A stretch of 64,000 nucleotides of DNA from Heterotrichella gracilis (lineage: Eukaryota > Sar > Xanthophyceae > Tribonematales > Xanthonemataceae). The notes beneath the pieces are model-generated. The model worked only from the letters and a program-made list of their open reading frames with translations, was not told the DNA's origin and did no database searches. The stretch is taken from NCBI GenBank assembly GCA_032358255.1, contig JAULBX010013541.1, positions 34,926 through 98,925 on the forward strand. Direction: 5' to 3'. The translations under genes were made by a program, and so were the position numbers. This document shows positions 48,291 through 58,143 of the stretch, piece by piece. Positions within the stretch are counted from its first letter, which is position 1. Each line of letters starts with the position of its first letter.

Positions 48291-49912
48291 ATGCCGTTGA
48301 AGTTTTCAGCAGTCACTTCTTCTCCCCTCCACCCCGCCTCCATGCCGCAGCCCAACCGTTGGTGGGCTGCCGTCCAGCGACACCGGCACTTACTGGTAGC
48401 TTCAACAACTTTCCAGTTGAGAATCTATTTTTTCTGCAGTTTGGCACAACAACATTTACCTGCACCCTGCCGACAGGATGCCTGAGGCATTGCCTCACCC
48501 ACTCTCAGTGTTGTTAACAGCAAGTTGTACGGCCCAATCCCACGTGTTCACTTCCCGTGGACCACTCTCTACAGGCGCACAGTACGACCAGGCACACGCC
48601 ATGGTTCGCCACGACCCATGCCAGGTGCTTCAGTGGCGAGCCTGAAAGCGTCAGCACCAGTGGCAGCAGCAGTGATCATCGTGTGCCTCATGAACACCCT
48701 GCCCAGACTGAGCAACTAGCCCAAACCAAGCAACCCAAGCAGCCGAAGAAACCAAAGGAACTCAAAGCTATCAAGCAACCCAACCTACCCGAGTCCTTGC
48801 GGCTCGTTTCCGGGGAGGCTGATACCTTGCGCCAGGTGGCAGGGGCGAAGTTGGTGGGCATGTTTGGCAGCGCTGTGTACCAGGACGCTCTAAAGTATGT
48901 GCCGGGGCCACTGAGCGACGAGCAGCTGGAGGGGCTGCAGCAGGTGCTAGGGTAAGTGGGACGTCAGGGTTTAGGGTTTAGGGTGTTGGTGGCAGTGAGC
49001 GACGGCCAGTTGGGGGCGCTGCAGCAGACGCTAAGGTAAGTGGTGGGGGCTGCACGGAGGCGGACATGGGTTTAGGGTTTCGGGTGCCAGGGGTACTAAG
49101 CGACGAGCAGCTGGAGGGGCTGCAGCAGATGCTAGGGTAAGTGGGGGGTGCACGGAGGTGAAGGGTTTAGGGTTTTGAGTGCCTGAGCCGCTGAGCTACA
49201 GCCAGGTGGAGGGCCTGCAGCAGGCGCTATGGTGAGTAGCTGGAACGGCCTGGTCCTCAAAGCTCAAGGGCTTAGGGCTTTGGGATAGGCAGAAGATCTT
49301 TCAAAAGGTTAAAAGTTGAGATTTTGGCCACTGCGCACCAACCAGTTGGAGGAGGTGCTGCAGCAGCAGGGTGGGTGGTAAGATGGCAGGGGTGCATGAG
49401 GTGCCGGGGAACCAGAGCAGATTGTTGGGACACAAATGGGCTGCTAACAGACGTGCATTTGACTTCATCCGCCTCCATTGAATGGGGTCCTCGACGTCTG
49501 CAGGTACACCTTCAAGCAGCGCGACCTGATCAACCTGGCCCTGTCACACCCCTCGGTGAGCTCCAGCGCCGACAACTCCAGCCTGGCCTGGGTGGGGGAT
49601 GCCGCGGTGGGGTGGATCGTGAGCGAATACCTGCTGGCCACCCACCCTGACCAGACCACCCAGTGGCTCACCAAGCGCAGGATCATGCTGGTGAGCCGGG
49701 AGAGGTGTGCACAATACGCGCAGCGGCTGGGGCTGAAAAACTACATGCGGGTGGGGCGCACCTTCCAGAACCAGCCGCTGTCTCGCCAGATGGAGGCGGA
49801 GGCGTTTGAGGCGGTGATGGGTGCGGTGTACGTGGATGGGGGCCTGGAGGGGCTGCGGCCGGTGTTCAGGGGCATCTTTGAGAAGGAAATGGAGGAGGAA
49901 TTGGAAGAGTGA
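48291..49912 (+). CDS. Organelle-targeted RNase III-domain protein
   Basis: Three exons: 48291-48395, 48575-48951, 49504-49912. They total 891 bases, or 296 residues, in phase. The start ATG opens a basic, Ser/Arg-rich leader (about 55 residues, with RCFSGEPE resembling a mitochondrial cleavage site), so import into mitochondria or plastid is likely. The RNase III domain runs from about residue 150: ALSHPSVSSSADNSSLAWVGDAAVGW, then LVSRERCAQYAQRLGL, then EAFEAVMGAVYVDGG. The Glu of the usual LEFLGDAV signature is Ala, and the Asp before FEA is Glu; GDA Asp and the last Glu remain. No double-stranded RNA-binding domain follows. This fits mini-RNase III or mL44-like organelle RNA or ribosome factors. 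The stop may also be read as a donor (GA/GTGAGT), so a further exon is possible. Confidence 0.82.
48911..49380 (+). repeat. Four- to five-copy exon-tail/donor array in RNase III intron 2
   Basis: The tail of exon 2 plus its donor (GAGCAGCTGGAGGGGCTGCAG ending near GCTAGGGTAAGT) is followed by diverging copies at about 48,995-49,041, 49,095-49,142 and 49,189-49,236. A fifth, weak copy lies near 49,336-49,380. The first three copies end in an intact GTAAGT or GTGAGT donor; the fifth ends in a weaker GGTAAG. TTTAGGG units sit between the first four copies. Confidence 0.93.
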
Positions 49913-50345
49913 GTGCCGTGGGTAATTGTGGGTGGAACTGGGGGGGAGCTCCACCTTTTCAGTGCATTTGATCAGTGTTCATTTGGATTTGTGGTTGGGT
50001 ACACAGCATTCGGACTCCCATCAGTGATATGAGCAACAGTGATGGGTGCGGTGTATGTAAATGTGGGGCTGGAGGGCTGCGGCCGGTGTTCAGGGGCATC
50101 TCTGAGAAGGAAATGGAGGAGGATTCGACAGGGTGAATGCAGTGGGTAAGTTGGGTGGCAGGGCGGGGACTCCATTTTGTCAGTGCAGTTTTCAGGTTTT
50201 TATTGGATAGTTGGTTAAACTAGGAGCAAGCCTTGAGGTGATCAGAGCAATCATTATGGTGGTACATGCGCTGGATGTGGATCATCGATGGGGGGTATGA
50301 GGGGCTGCAGCTCGTTTTCCGGGCCTCGGGGGTCATTGAAACGAA
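49800..50345 (+). repeat. Copies of the RNase III last-exon tail downstream of the gene
   Basis: The coding tail reading GAVYVDGGLEGLRPVFRGIFEKEMEEE (49,817-49,905) has a copy at about 50,040-50,150 with frame-breaking changes. A much weaker one lies near 50,270-50,345 (GGATGTGGATCATCGATGGG onward). The copied bases after the stop also match (CAGTGGGTAA, TCAGTGCA), so the unit includes flanking sequence. Confidence 0.85.
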
Positions 50346-50962
50346 ACGACTCGGAGGAGTCGTCAGCAGAGTGATGCTGCAGCTAAATATGCAGACATCT
50401 GTAAAATGAATGCAGACGGCAGCCTATTAGTGCAGTCCATCTTTAATTATTTAGATGTTATTACATTTGGACACACAAGTTGAACCAAGGTTGAACCAAG
50501 GTTGCCGTTGTGAGTGATGTGGGGTAGGAGGTGCAGGTGATGACAGTCATGACCGCTGGCACGAGGTAAAGGAAACAAGTAGGTCTTACTTGTAACTCTT
50601 AGAGGCGTATGTACAACCCAGTTCTGGTGGCACCAGGTTCCACACGTGGTACCACTAGGTAGGACTGTCACGTTTAAAATGATCCATATCCGACTCAAGT
50701 GAGCACCATTTTATATATACATGCCAAAGGGTATTGCATGCTTTACAGCCTATGAGGCTGGTGTACTACACATTCATTTGGATGTCCAATATTGCATGCG
50801 TTTCTGTCTGACGTATATAGAGTACCAATGAATCATAACTCAATCAGATTGTGCTGCAGCAGACAGGGCTAGTACCACAGATGTTGCTGCCACAAAGTCA
50901 CACTACCGCTGCGGTAGTACTACTCACAACAGTACAGATTGCAAACATGTTTGACACAAGGC
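49913..50962. other. Spacer between RNase III and F-box genes
   Basis: Apart from the echo copies of the RNase III tail (up to about 50,345) nothing is recognisable. The rest is AT-richer and includes a short duplication of GTTGAACCAAGGTT at about 50,480-50,506. Confidence 0.5.
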
Positions 50963-52595
50963 TCACGCTAAGAATTGGGAACGAACGCTGCGCAAGTGCC
51001 ACACGAGACTTGAAATCCGCAATTCAAACTTTTCACCTTCCTCTTGGCTTCCATCCTGTGGCAAGAGGCTATAGCTACCACCAGGCAGCCATCTCCATTG
51101 GTACCAAACACCAGCACCCATGTCCTCCCCATGTAACTCCCCCCTCGCATCCCCCGCTCGCTGTGCAGACACGAAATACAGCCATGTATGTGGGGAATTG
51201 TACAGGCGCAGCTTCATCGGGTGCTCAGACTGCCACCTGAACTCACGCAGGCTGGGCAGCCAGGGCAGCGCGACAGCCACTAGGCGCGAGCCTCCTTCAC
51301 CTGCCACGGGGTCTCCAAAGCAGACGCACAGCTGCTTCAGACGAGACAAGCGCGCCAGGCCTGCCAGCAGCACTGAGTAGTGGTTTCTGCTGAGGAGAGT
51401 GAGGCTGAGCTTCTTCAGCTGTGGAGGCCCCCTAACCCATGGCAGCGCGTCCGAAATGGTAACGTCTTGCATGCGCAAGGTGCGGAGTGTATCTGGGATG
51501 CAGCCCCCTTGCAGCGCGACGCTGCCGTCCATTATCATCATGCGCTGAAGGGACAGTGGCAGCCCGCCACGTTGTAGTGACACAAGCCCCTGGTAGCTGC
51601 AGGCAGGCGTTGGCGTCTTCATGGGGTTGATGGAAGCAAAGAGGGTTATGCTGTAGTGCAGCAGCATAGCCAGGAAAAGCTAAGGAATGAGGTGAGGTAG
51701 GTTACCAGCATTGCACCAGCACAGGCAGACGAGCAGAAATCATTGATGCACATGAGCCGTAGTATAAGCCCAAATATAAGCGTACGCCTAAGGATAGCAC
51801 ATAAGGCGAGGTGCAGTTTCTCACCTGATGGTAGCTGTTTGCAGTGCAGTGCACCCTGCAAGAGAGAGGTTCATCACAAGGGCATCGCTGTTCACTGTTG
51901 ACAGCATGAGGTGGGTGAGAGCTGTGAGCCGGTTGATATCTGGCAGCATTGCTGCTATGATGTTTCCTCCGTCTCTTTCTTCGCATGCCACCTCCATGCG
52001 CACTTCCCGAAGCGACAAGGCAGCGGGAAACCATGCCCTTCACGGGGGTGAATGCTGAGGCGCAGCTTGGTGAGCACTCCCAGAGCACGAAGGCTGTCTT
52101 CCTCGGTGATGGCCACAACGTCCAGGGTGTTGAGGACAGTGAACTTGTGCAGGAACTGGAGCTCGGGTGTGCCCAAGCTCAACCCGAGGCTGAGCCACAA
52201 CCCACCTGCAGCAGCTCCAACCGCAGGGGGTTGAGGCAGGCCAGGAACCACCACAATATCTTTTGGCCCCACTCATACCGCAGGTTGTTGTCCAGGGCCT
52301 GCTGCTGTTGCCTCCGAAGGAGCTCATCCAGCTCTTCAGGGGTTTCCAATGACACCATCCTCGCTCTGGCCAGGCGGGGTGCCATCCAAGCTGTAAACCG
52401 GGCCCATGTGGTTCGGTCACTGGACCACAGGCCATCCTCCGGTTCAAACCATACTTTTTCCCACACAGGAGAGGTCTCATCCAGGGCCTCCCTCCATGTC
52501 CTGCACACCGTCTGTGCCTGGACTTTCTCACGGAACTCGAGTCTGGCGAGAATGTTCTGCAGTTGGGCGATGGGGAGGGACGCAATGGTGGCCAT
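50963..52595 (-). pseudogene. F-box/leucine-rich protein gene with a frame break
   Basis: The start codon at 52,595 opens a typical F-box (ASLPIAQLQNILARLEF, VCRTWREAL, SPVWEKV), which would link a target to an SCF ubiquitin ligase. Leucine-rich stretches follow (FTVLNTLDVVAITEEDSLR, LTALTHLMLS, LKKLSLTLLSRNHYSVLL). Model: 52595-52206, then after a very short 50-base intron 52155-51825, then 51596-50963 with a TGA stop. Near 52,015-52,035 the frame must shift by one to pass from LSIHPREGHGFP to LSLREVRMEVACEE, and no intron can explain it. Either the gene is decaying or the assembly has a one-base error. An acceptor (CAATTTCAG) sits just before the ATG, so a 5' UTR intron is likely. Confidence 0.7.
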
Positions 52596-53256
52596 CTTGA
52601 AGCTCCTGAAATTGAGGGGTGGGTTACAACCCTTTAATACAGGAACAAAAGCCTTTTTTGCTTGCCCTTCGACGCTGGCATACATGCATATTGGGTTGTG
52701 CATGCGTGCGAACCTGCACATATGTCAACAGGCCCTGCACTATCGAAGTTCACCTTCACGACTGTTCAGGTGTGCATGCGCGCCCTTCACTTGTTGCTGG
52801 AAATTCCCTGCACATGCATGCATGCATGCACTGGAGTGGGTCTTGATGTAAGGCCTCTGCTTGTGACCCACGTTAACGTTGTGTGGGAAGAATCTCAGAT
52901 GATACTCATTGTTTCAGTGCCGTATGCATACGGTTCATGTGAGAGTTTCAGCTGCATTTGTTTAAAATGTTTTGCAACTTCTTGAAAAGATGATATTTCA
53001 AATGAATAAATAAATTACCATTACGCATCTGGGCTAGGGAGTCTCAATGGTGACTTTATCACACGGGGCAAGTGTACTGGCACACTGCTGCCAATTACAC
53101 AAGTTAAGAAAGGGGAATTGCCACAGCGGTACAGGCTCGTATCTGCCGTTCACTAAACTGATGACGAAATGCTATCCATATGGTTGTACTCGTACAGGCT
53201 ATGTAACATATAGGCCTGCTGGCCAACATCAGAAAGCTGCATACATTACAATACGG
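52596..53256. other. Spacer between F-box and MRNIP-like genes
   Basis: No gene with support. It includes TGCATGCATGCATGCA near 52,815 and AT-rich sequence around 52,980. The F-box promoter and the 3' end of the MRNIP-like gene should lie here; a sense-strand TGTAA occurs just after the latter's stop. Confidence 0.45.
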
Positions 53257-54987
53257 TCAAATGGCAGTAGTGTATCGTGGATCACTGTCTTGCTCATCGC
53301 CAAACCCCGCAGCTGTGTCATCATGCTCCACAAACCCTCCCCAAGGGTTTGCATCGCCACCACCACCCCGTGCAGCCATGCCACCACCCATCCTGCCAAG
53401 TGGTTGGGTTGGCCTGCTGCTCTCCTGCGCACTGTTGCAATAGCTGAAAGCAAGTGCAGGTCGCCCAGGTCGCCCGTGGGTTGCCTTGCCTCTCAGGTGT
53501 GCCTTTTCACCACAGGTGGACGCCAGAGCTGGCCGCACCCCTGAGGACCCACTGCCATAGGCTGCCCAGCCACCACCATTTGGCGCCTGAATGGGCTGCA
53601 GCGGTTGCAGCATGCTGTTGCTTTTGCCGCAGTTGTCTTGCACGTTCCTCCCCTGTGACAATGATGCTTCAGAAAAGCCACACGATTGCCATGCCGCCGG
53701 ACCTGAAGGCTGGCGGCTGTTCTGCTGAAGCAACCCCTGTGGCTGTGAATGCTGCTGCTGCTGCTCCGACCAGGTCCTTGCTGCTGGAGCTGAAGATTGG
53801 TGGCTGGTGTGCTGGAGCACACCTGGTGGCTGCCGGTGCTGCTGCTGCCCTGACCATGTCCTTGCTGCTGGTCGCGGTGGGGGCCCCATTTCATGCTTAT
53901 ATGCTGGGGCTTGGGCCCTCGCTGCTGGGCGTGGTGAAGGGCGCATTTCATTTGCATATGGTGGGGCTTGGCGTCCGTTGCCTGGAGGCAGTGCTTGGCT
54001 GGTGCCACTACCTAGCCATTGCCCTTGGCTAGGGTATGATGCACCAAGCCCAGCTGTGTGTTCTGTAGGGCTGCTGGTTGTACGCCCAGAGGTGGTATTG
54101 GATGCCCCCTGGCTGAAGTTGTTTGCCTGCATCCTCCGGCTACCCGCACCAGCACTGGCAGTAGGTTGCGGACCATGCTGATAGACCCTGGCTGTGTAAC
54201 GGGGCTCCTGAGCAGGTTGCGCACTTTTTGAAGAGTGTGTCCCCTGCCCCAGGGAGCCTCGCTGCCGCTTCCTGCCTGCTGTAGGCTGCAAAGTGGTTGT
54301 GTACCGTGCATCGTCTGGGTGCCCCACAGCTTCAGTGTCCAGCCAATGTTGGTCTTCATCCTGCGGCAGGGGATGACCTTGAACAAAGTGGCGTGGGAGT
54401 CACCAGCAGCTTGGATGGGGTCTGTCACAGGGGTTTAACAGTGAAGATTATTGGATGTCAAGCAGGCACACCTGCTCCAAGTAGCCACCCCATTCTGGCA
54501 GGTCTTTGCGTGGCTGTGCATCCACAGCAAGTGGAAGGCCGTTTTCCTCGAGGTACTCGAGGATCTCTGCCTCCTCTTGCTCTGCTGCTCCCCTGGAAGC
54601 GTTCAGCTGTTGTACAACGAGCCTGATGTCCTTGCCCTTGTCACTTATGGCATACATCTGCAGCATGGAGGTGGTTTTCAGCTTCTGCTTCAGTTGGCAG
54701 GTATTTCAGTTCTTCAGCAGGTGCAGGTTACAGGGCTGTATTTGCTACATACTCAGTGTACCTTCAGGAGGCTTTGCTTTGCACCGCAAGCCTTGCACAC
54801 AAACTTGCGGTCCTTCCTGACGGGCTGGCCCTGCAACGAAAACAGTCGTGCTCCTGTGAAGCTCAGTGTTGCTAAACCAACACTTGCATCGACAACTGCT
54901 ACACTGGGCACTCAATAGCAGGCCAATACTAATTCTCACCTGAATGGTGTTGCATTGAAAGCACTTGACACAAGCGTAGTCTGGCAT
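53257..54987 (-). CDS. MRNIP-like (MRN-complex-interacting protein) zinc-binding protein
   Basis: Four exons in transcript order: 54987-54940, 54830-54762, 54657-54472, 54360-53257. They total 1,407 bases, or 468 residues, in phase. The N-terminus matches the MRNIP/UPF0544 family: CFQC at residues 9-12 and CKAC at 28-31 form a zinc ribbon, then KQSLLK, then KGKDIRLVVQQLN, then LPEWGGYLEQ. In animals MRNIP binds MRE11-RAD50-NBS1 and helps ATM activation; a nuclear genome-stability role here is inferred. The C-terminal 365 residues are low complexity, rich in Gln, Ala, Pro and Gly, with repeated PAARTWSEQQQQ-like units, and contain a basic GRKRQRG that may be a nuclear signal. The tail is much longer than in most relatives, where the whole protein is about 200-340 residues. 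Confidence 0.82.
53700..53905 (-). repeat. CAG-rich coding repeats in the MRNIP-like tail
   Basis: Two imperfect units encode PAARTWSxQQQ...QPPG/QPQG with runs of CAG codons; the plus strand shows GCTGCTGCTGCTGC. The frame stays open across both units, so they are coding and not intronic. Confidence 0.85.
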
Positions 54988-56392
54988 GCGGAGAGGGTGC
55001 TGGGCTCACAAAACTGTGCGAAGGACAGTGAGTTGTCCTGTCATGACATGGCTGTTCCAGAGGCCAGGTCTATATATCAAGATGCACCGAGGCACGTCTG
55101 AAATATATGGTTCGGAAGGAGAACTGGTGTGAAATTGCTTGCCGTTACGGAGTGCTCGACTCGACAGTGCATGCATGCAGTTTGAAAATTGAGTTTCTTA
55201 AGGAACGGTGCAGTTCCTGCTCTGGAATCACTCGAGTATGAATCCTGCCTGGCTCCCTGTGTTTCCACACACTAGCCATACTATGGTAGCCATGCTATGA
55301 TAGCCATGCTTCAAAGGGCTCTAGCTAGAGTTGGGCTACAGTGTGGACTGTCAAATATAAAAAAATACAAATAATATGCCGTGTAGGGATTAGGGTTGGC
55401 CAGAAAACCCCTGTGCTGCGTTTATAGTTCAGAGCCTTTGCAAAAGTATTTTACCACCACATATACATGATTTACCTTTGGAATATCGCACACAGTTTGC
55501 CATGCAGTGCAGAACCAACATCCTTGAGGGCATAAGAAAGTGCCCACATGGCATGGCGGGGTGTTGCTTTCCCCGCACAGGGAGAGGATGCGGCAGTTGC
55601 ACTTTTCACTGGCAAAGCAGGGTACATTCAGATGTCCTGTACAGTGCTGGGGTTGAACCCGTGGTGACTCGTGGTTTTGGCACAATGGATGAACAAGCTT
55701 GTTGCATAAAACCCACTGCATTGTGCGTTTTTGTAAACTGCCCATGCCACCAAGGACATCATCATCCATACACTAAATTTCTGACCGCCGATCATGAATC
55801 CATGGTAAACCTCCAATTTCTGAGGTGGCTGGTATAAATACGCGCGCACCAAGCAGCCAATTGCATTGTGACCCTGGTATGATGCGAGTGCATCTGCGCC
55901 CTAACCCAACAGGAAGGTACCTCGGCCAGAGTCTCAGGCTGCTTGAAACAAGATAGGGTCCAGTAGAAATTGTTTCCAGGGTGAATCTCAACTCCATGTG
56001 TACATGCATTTACCCAGACGTGTATGTTGCATACCAACACAATTTTCTTGTAAGGGGAAAGTTTTTCCTAATGGGACCAAGGTGCATCCAAAATTATCAA
56101 CACATGGGGAAGTCCTGCAGCCAATGCATGTGGCAGGCAGTCGAGAACGCTCCCAGCGCTTCATGCTGCTTTCCGTAACGTGTAATAACCTGGACAACAA
56201 CTGTCCACCACTTCACTCTTGCTGGAATGCTCTATGAAACACAAACAGTAAGGCTCGTGCTAATAGAACTTGCAGGCAGCGATTCGAGATCTCCTGCTAC
56301 ACACACTGGCCAGCAACCGTTGGGCCAGCAATTAGCAGCCAGAGAACTCGACACACAGTCACTCGCAACCTGAGCACTGCCTCGTTAGCATT
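54988..56392. other. Spacer between MRNIP-like and small helical genes
   Basis: No gene that I can support. A Cys-rich minus-strand frame at 55,422-55,769 has no recognisable spacing or splice partners. Short AGCCATRCTATGRT repeats occur at 55,268-55,306. Promoters of both divergent neighbours should lie here. Confidence 0.45.
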
Positions 56393-58143
56393 ATGTCATG
56401 TGCTCATGCACCACACTCGCAGGAGGCCCAGAAGGTTGCTGATAAGATCATAGAAGCAGCTGAGGAACGGATGGGGTTCTCCTTGAAGGGCCTTGACACC
56501 AGTTCTTACAACGACTCTGAGGCAATGGCCAACCGCATACTGAAGGAAGGCGCACGTGGCCTAGCTGCAAAAGCTGCCAAGGATGAGGGGGTAGTCAGCA
56601 AGGGTAGCATTGCTGCAGAAGCTGAGGTATGATATGTAGGCGCAGGTCTGCTATATAAAAATTCCACCTTATTCAATACCTGAGGTTGGTACCACTCAGC
56701 GGGTGCACATTGAATGCAGCCAATGCCGTCTACTATTGCAGTGCACAGCTGCATGCATGCAAGGCCACCATTTTTAATGGCACTGGATCATATTCTCTGT
56801 GCAGCCATGAACATGAGGCCGCCTGCATTGCTCGCATGCATATGGGCCACCATACATCCGGACGCGTCGCCTTGCTTGGCCAACAAGGCTGTTTCTCATC
56901 CTGAGGTGACAGTGCTGTTGATCAACCATGCGCACTGAAGCTGTTGAAACCATTAGGCTCAGTGACCCGTAGCACAAAATTCTGAACAGTTTTGCTGATG
57001 CAGAAAGCTGTAACGCTGCGCCATGACACCGAGACAAACGAGGTAGCCCAGATCATCAAGCAAAGGGTGAAGGACCAGTTTATCTTGGGAGGTGTGAAGG
57101 ACCCTGCTCAGCAGAAAGCGGACCTGATCCATGAGCTCGGGCAGCAGGCGCTGGCACGCACACCAGCAAGTGTGGCTGGGCCTGTTCAGAACGTTGAGGA
57201 AGCAACTGACAGGGTGAGGCTTTGCATCTCCATTTATGGTATCTCTTATTTTTTAAATGATTTATTACTGGTCAGAGAGGCACTGCAAGCCACTGATTTG
57301 CCGTTGGTTCAAACCTGGACCTTGCAACCTACGCATTGGACATGTCGTAGGTAACATCATCACCCTGCAGCAGCCACATACAAACGCCCTGCCGCAGTGC
57401 AGTGCATCCAACTTGGAACTCTAATATTTGGCACTTAATACCCTGGAACCCTACAACCGTAATACCCTGAACCCTAAATCCCGTTGGTGCAAGCACAGGT
57501 GCTTCATGCTGCAAAGAGCCAAGCTGCCAAGGCTGAGATGCACGAGTTTGGACGGCTTGTGAGGGGAGGAGAGGCTGCCACAATCGCGGTAAGCAACATG
57601 ACGAATGTGCAGCCCTTTGCTTTCTTTTGGCGCGTAAACCTTAGCTGGGGACATGGGTGGGTCAACACTCATTAACACCGAATGATCAGCATGCATGCTT
57701 GCATTTTGCAAGGCGCAGAACATGTCACATGGGCGAGTCTTGCAACTAGAGCATCCTGTATTATATATGCGCATTATGCACCAAGAGCCTCTGTATCATA
57801 TATATGCGCATCGTGCAATTAGAGCCTCTGTATCATGTTGCGCATTGTTCAATTAAGGCCTCTGTATCATATTTGCGCATTGTGCAAATAAAGCCTCTGT
57901 GTCAGGAATGTGCATTGTGCATGCATTGTCGTGCAACATGACCCTGTGCACATGCGCTCTGTCGTTACTCTGTAGTGGGGTGATCGATTTGCTCGTTGAT
58001 CACTCACAAGCCTGGCAGTGAGTCTCATGTGTCGCTGTGTGGCCTGTTTCCAGTCAGTTGTGGACCGCCTTGATTCCGGCCACAACCCAATAGTGGTGGA
58101 CAAAGTGAAGGGGAAGGTTGAGGAGATGTTTAAGGAGATTTAA
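56393..58143 (+). CDS. Small Ala/Lys/Glu-rich helical protein, function unknown
   Basis: Four exons: 56393-56626, 57004-57213, 57499-57588, 58054-58143. All introns are phase 0, and the total is 624 bases, or 207 residues. The protein is hydrophilic, lacks membrane spans, and is rich in Ala, Lys, Glu and Val in helix-forming stretches (VADKIIEAAEERMGF, ILKEGARGLAAKAAKDEG, VDKVKGKVEEMFKEI). The composition recalls late-embryogenesis-abundant or seed-maturation-type proteins, but I see no defining repeat, so this is only a resemblance. The ATG at 56,393 reads in frame through a CAG that could itself be an acceptor (56,422), so an upstream first exon is an alternative. A TGTAA poly(A) signal lies about 45 bases after the TAA. 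Confidence 0.75.
57740..57925. repeat. Minisatellite in the last intron of the small helical gene
   Basis: A unit of about 37 bases, TGCGCATTGTGCAAWTAGAG followed by CCTCTGTATCATAT, is present four to five times with changes. It lies wholly in the intron between exons 3 and 4. Confidence 0.9.

Noticed and set aside
55422-55852. Cys-rich minus-strand frames as a secreted or zinc-binding protein
   Set aside because: The two frames overlap, have no signal peptide or regular Cys spacing, and no splice sites join them to other exons.
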